From JABMNT01 sp048262255 (GTDB lineage: Bacteria > Pseudomonadota > Alphaproteobacteria > Rhodospirillales > Casp-alpha2): a stretch of 64,000 nucleotides of DNA. Shown here in pieces: positions 61,251 to 64,000 of this stretch; within the stretch, counting starts at the first letter, position 1, and the number at the start of each line of letters is the position of its first letter. Position numbers and translations under genes: made by a program. The notes under the pieces were generated by a model that saw only the letters and a program-made list of their open reading frames with translations, did not search any database and had not been told where the DNA came from. The DNA lies in the NCBI GenBank assembly GCA_048262255.1, contig JBLXFH010000002.1, forward strand, positions 310,001 to 374,000, in the 5' to 3' direction.

Positions 61251-61970
61251 ATGGCCGAAGATCAGAACGACGATGAAATTGTTCTCGCAAGCCTATCCGA
61301 CGACGAGCTGGTCGAACAGATGCATGATGATCTGTACGATGGACTGGCCGATGAAGTAGCCGAAGGCACACAAATCCTGCTGGGCCGGGGCTGGTCGCCC
61401 TATGACGTTCTGACCAAAGCCCTTGTCGAGGGAATGCGGATCGTCGGCATTGACTTCCGCGATGGCATTCTGTTTGTCCCGGAAGTCCTGATGTCGGCGA
61501 ATTCCATGAAAGCGGGCATGGCCATCCTGCGTCCTTTGCTGGCCGAAACAGGCGCGCCAAAAATGGGCAAAATCGTTATCGGAACGGTGAAAGGCGACAT
61601 TCACGACATTGGTAAAAACTTGGTTTCCATGATGATGGAAGGCGCCGGGTTTGAAGTGATTGATATTGGTATCAATACGTCCGTTGAGGAATATCTGGCA
61701 GCCCTTGAAGAACACAAGCCGGAAATTCTCGGCATGTCGGCGCTGCTGACGACAACCATGCCCTATATGAAGGTCGTCATCGACACCATGAAAGAAAAGG
61801 GTATCCGCAATGACTACGTCATCATGGTTGGTGGCGCGCCGTTAAATGAAGCCTTTGCGGAAAATGTCGGAGCCGATGCTTATTGTCGGGATGCGGCAAT
61901 CGCCGTTGAAATGGCAAAAGATTTCATGTCATGCCGCCAGGGCATGGCCTCCTCACAAATCGCCTCTTAA
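61251..61970 (+). CDS. Corrinoid protein (methyl carrier of methylamine methyltransferases)
   Basis: A 239-aa cobalamin-binding protein of the MtbC/MttC/MtgC type. The N-terminal helical cap (LYDGLADEVAEGTQILL) is followed by a B12-binding Rossmann domain with the lower-ligand motif Asp116-x-His118-x-x-Gly (GDIHDIG), the GMSALLTTT segment and VGGAPLNEAFAENVGADAY. It accepts the methyl group from an MttB-type protein and passes it on. It precedes the THF-dependent methyltransferase by 13 bases and is expected to work with that protein and with the MttB homologue at 53185. Confidence 0.93.
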   Translation: MAEDQNDDEIVLASLSDDELVEQMHDDLYDGLADEVAEGTQILLGRGWSPYDVLTKALVEGMRIVGIDFRDGILFVPEVLMSANSMKAGMAILRPLLAETGAPKMGKIVIGTVKGDIHDIGKNLVSMMMEGAGFEVIDIGINTSVEEYLAALEEHKPEILGMSALLTTTMPYMKVVIDTMKEKGIRNDYVIMVGGAPLNEAFAENVGADAYCRDAAIAVEMAKDFMSCRQGMASSQIAS

Positions 61971-61983
61971 GGAAGTTCCCTAT

Positions 61984-62907
61984 ATGACCATCACGCGCAT
62001 CAGTTCCGCAAGCAAGGAAGTCCTCATTGGCTTTGACCAACCTTTTGTAATTATCGGCGAGCGGATCAATCCGACAGGACGCAAATTGCTGGCTGCTGAA
62101 ATGGCGGAAGGCGATTACAGCCGGGTCGCTTCCGATGCCATGGCCCAGGTTGAAGCGGGCGCGCAAATGCTTGACGTTAATGCAGGTATTCCGTTGGCCG
62201 ACGAGCCTAGAATTCTGGCGGAATGCATCCAGCTGGTGCAAAGCCTGACAGACGTTCCCCTATCCATCGATTCCTCCATTGTCGCAGCACTGGAATCCGG
62301 CCTCGCTGTTTATCAGGGCAAGGCACTGGTTAATTCGGTGACCGGCGAAGAAGAGCGGCTTGAGAGCGTTTTGCCCCTGATCAGGAAATACGGGGCCGCT
62401 GTGGTCGCGATCTCCAACGATGAGACGGGGATATCGGAAGACCCGGATGTCCGTTTTTCCATTGCCAAAAAAATTGTCGAGCGGGCCGAAGATCACGGTA
62501 TCCCGCGCAGTGACGTCATCATTGATCCGCTGGTCATGCCGGTGGGCGCGCTGGCCGATGCCGGGAGGCAGGTTATGCATATCCTGCGGCGTCTTCGCGA
62601 AGAACTGAAAGTCAACTCAACCTGTGGCGCCTCGAACTTCAGTTTCGGCCTGCCCAACCGACACGGAATGAATTCGGCTTTTCTATCCATGTCGATTGGC
62701 GCCGGGTTGACGTCTGCCATCACCAACCCGCTGCACGAACCTGAAATGGCCGGGATCATGGGGGCCAACGTGGTTATGGGGCATGATCCCAATTGCAAGG
62801 CCTGGATCCAGAAGTTCAGGGAACCGATGGAAGCTGGAGAGAGTGCAGCCAGGGGGCGGGGACGCCGCGAAAGCCGACGCCGACGCTCCAGCGCGGCGGC
62901 TGGCTAA
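61984..62907 (+). CDS. Methyltetrahydrofolate:corrinoid methyltransferase (pterin-binding)
   Basis: A 307-aa pterin-binding TIM-barrel enzyme (DHPS-like fold): FVIIGERINPTGRK, QMLDVNAGIPLADEPRI, LSIDSSIVAALESGL, NSVTGEEERL and DVIIDPLVMPVGA. Similar MtgA/MtvA-like enzymes move the methyl group between the corrinoid protein and THF. ATG 61984 is chosen because AAGGAAG lies 8-9 bases upstream. The C-terminal 17 residues (RGRGRRESRRRRSS and an Ala tail) are very Arg-rich. Third in the phyH-to-activator gene set. Confidence 0.9.
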   Translation: MTITRISSASKEVLIGFDQPFVIIGERINPTGRKLLAAEMAEGDYSRVASDAMAQVEAGAQMLDVNAGIPLADEPRILAECIQLVQSLTDVPLSIDSSIVAALESGLAVYQGKALVNSVTGEEERLESVLPLIRKYGAAVVAISNDETGISEDPDVRFSIAKKIVERAEDHGIPRSDVIIDPLVMPVGALADAGRQVMHILRRLREELKVNSTCGASNFSFGLPNRHGMNSAFLSMSIGAGLTSAITNPLHEPEMAGIMGANVVMGHDPNCKAWIQKFREPMEAGESAARGRGRRESRRRRSSAAAG

Positions 62908-62918
62908 AGGCCGTTCAG

Positions 62919-64000
62919 GTGGACGAGGCGCTCGTTGTCTTTCAGCCTTCCGGAAAACGGGGGCGGTTTCCTGTTGGCACCCCTCTTCTTGACTGTGCCC
63001 GTAAACTCAATGTCGATATAGACAGCATTTGTGGCGGGCGCGGGATATGTGGGCGCTGCCAGATCGAAGTTGGTAACGGCGACTACGCGTCTTTATCCAT
63101 TACCAGTTCGTCGGATCATCTCTCCCCCATCAGCAATCCCGAACAGAAATATGACCAGCGGCGCACCCTGAAGCCCGGGCGACGCTTGAGCTGTCATGCC
63201 AAACTGACGGGCGATGTCGTTATTGACGTCCCGCCGGAAAGCCAGATTCACAAGCAGATTGTCCGCAAACGGGCAGAGGTCCGCGACATCAAGCTGGACC
63301 CGGCAATTCGCCTGCATTACGTCGAAGTGGAAGAACCCACACTCAGCACTCAAAGCGGCGATCTGGAACGGCTTCTTGCCGCTCTCAAAACCCAATGGGG
63401 CCTGACGGACCTGGAGGAAGTCGATATCCGGGCCTTACAGCGCGTCCAGAGTTGCCTGCGCAAAGGCGACTGGAAAGTTACCGTGGCTGTGCATCGCGGC
63501 GCACGCATCACCGCCATTTGGCCAGGCTTTCATGATAAGGCCTATGGTCTGGCGTTCGATATCGGCACGACAACGATCGCCGTCCATTTATGTAACTTGT
63601 CGAGCGGTGCCGTGATCGCATCCGATGGCATGATGAACCCGCAAATCCGATTTGGTGAAGATCTGATGAGCCGCGTATCCTATGTCATGATGAACCCCGG
63701 CAGCGAAGTCGAACTAACCCGATCCATCCGGGCCGGCATCAACAGCCTGATACACAATGTACGCACAGAAGCTGGAGTCGATGCGGACAATATTCTGAAT
63801 ATAACCATCGTTGGCAATCCGATCATGCATCACCTGTTACTGGGCATTGATCCGACGGAACTGGGCGGCGCCCCCTTTCCATTAGCGACCAATTCCGGCA
63901 TGACCCTGTGGGCAACCGAGCTGGAGATAACCGAAACCAGCCCCGACGCCCGGGTTTATATCCTGCCTTGCATTGCCGGACATGTGGGTGCGGATACGGC
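62919..64000 (+). CDS. Reductive activator of corrinoid proteins (RACo/RamA-like ASKHA protein), partial
   Basis: The N-terminal [2Fe-2S] domain has Cys38 (SICGGRGICGRC), Cys44, Cys47 and a fourth Cys in RRLSCHAK (~87). A linker is followed by an ASKHA ATPase-like domain (LAFDIGTTTIAVHL, MNPQIRFGEDLMSR, IVGNPIMHHLLLG). Such proteins re-reduce cob(II)alamin that has slipped out of the catalytic cycle. I start it at GTG 62919 (AAAGG upstream; DEALVVFQPSGKRGRF as in relatives). No earlier in-frame ATG is convincing. The C-terminus is beyond base 64000. Confidence 0.9.
   Translation, partial: MDEALVVFQPSGKRGRFPVGTPLLDCARKLNVDIDSICGGRGICGRCQIEVGNGDYASLSITSSSDHLSPISNPEQKYDQRRTLKPGRRLSCHAKLTGDVVIDVPPESQIHKQIVRKRAEVRDIKLDPAIRLHYVEVEEPTLSTQSGDLERLLAALKTQWGLTDLEEVDIRALQRVQSCLRKGDWKVTVAVHRGARITAIWPGFHDKAYGLAFDIGTTTIAVHLCNLSSGAVIASDGMMNPQIRFGEDLMSRVSYVMMNPGSEVELTRSIRAGINSLIHNVRTEAGVDADNILNITIVGNPIMHHLLLGIDPTELGGAPFPLATNSGMTLWATELEITETSPDARVYILPCIAGHVGADT

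Overview
The window reads as chromosomal DNA of an alphaproteobacterium, probably of the Rhodospirillales/Sneathiella/Kiloniella type. I infer this from several things. The gene neighbourhoods DnaJ-like/cobS/cobT ... rpmB, xerD/46-aa membrane protein/aroK/aroB and psd/pssA are typical of the class. DUF2336 and DUF2889 genes are present. The malyl-CoA lyase resembles the Rhodobacter enzyme, and icd is of the eukaryote-like NADP type. Coding density is high and G+C is moderate to high, apart from a few AT-rich islands. I see no rRNA, tRNA, CRISPR array or prophage, and no insertion sequence with a transposase. The first gene (accA) and the last (a reductive activator of corrinoid proteins) run off the window.

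Region by region. 1-2.8 kb: accA (partial) and a malyl-CoA lyase divergent from a 2-hydroxyacid dehydrogenase (glyoxylate metabolism). 2.8-5.7 kb: a globin-coupled diguanylate cyclase, then a DM13 gene lying between rsmJ and a decayed second copy of the rsmJ 3' end. 5.6-12.6 kb: xerD, a large exported unknown, a 46-aa membrane protein, aroK-aroB, and CBS-domain proteins. 12.7-21.6 kb: DUF2889, a ribbon-helix-helix protein, DnaJ-like, cobS-cobT (cobalt insertion for B12), a phosphoesterase, exported proteins and rpmB. 21.7-28.6 kb: icd, a LOG protein, c-type cytochromes, a LysM protein and psd-pssA. 28.6-36.5 kb: a PadR-controlled RND efflux pair, a LysR regulator, a truncated AsmA protein and a Sel1 protein with an octapeptide repeat. 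36.6-41.8 kb: sarcosine oxidase soxBDAG. 42-51.3 kb: DUF2336, cheR, MAPEG, a TetR with a 38-bp perfect palindrome, trans-3-hydroxyproline dehydratase, and a second TetR divergent from an MMPL/LolA-like/outer-membrane-protein operon. 51.3-64 kb: a one-carbon catabolic cluster interrupted by a low-G+C three-ORF cassette.

The most coherent biology is methylated-amine degradation. An MttB-family (non-pyrrolysine) methyltransferase, a cognate corrinoid protein, a methyl-THF:corrinoid methyltransferase and a RACo-type activator make up a complete corrinoid methyl-transfer system. A dimethylglycine/sarcosine dehydrogenase-like flavoprotein and the heterotetrameric sarcosine oxidase could take the product to glycine. 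Together the window could encode glycine betaine (or a related quaternary amine) -> dimethylglycine -> sarcosine -> glycine, with cobalt insertion by CobST supplying the cofactor. The substrate is inference.

The most unusual locus is 57.48-59.38 kb. An 80-bp promoter-plus-leader element, about 90% identical in its two copies, flanks a low-G+C cassette. The cassette holds a peptidoglycan-binding-type protein, an overlapping +1-frame ORF that looks like its displaced C-terminus, and a small acidic protein. It looks like a polymorphic toxin/immunity cassette inserted in front of the one-carbon operon with duplication of that operon's promoter/leader.
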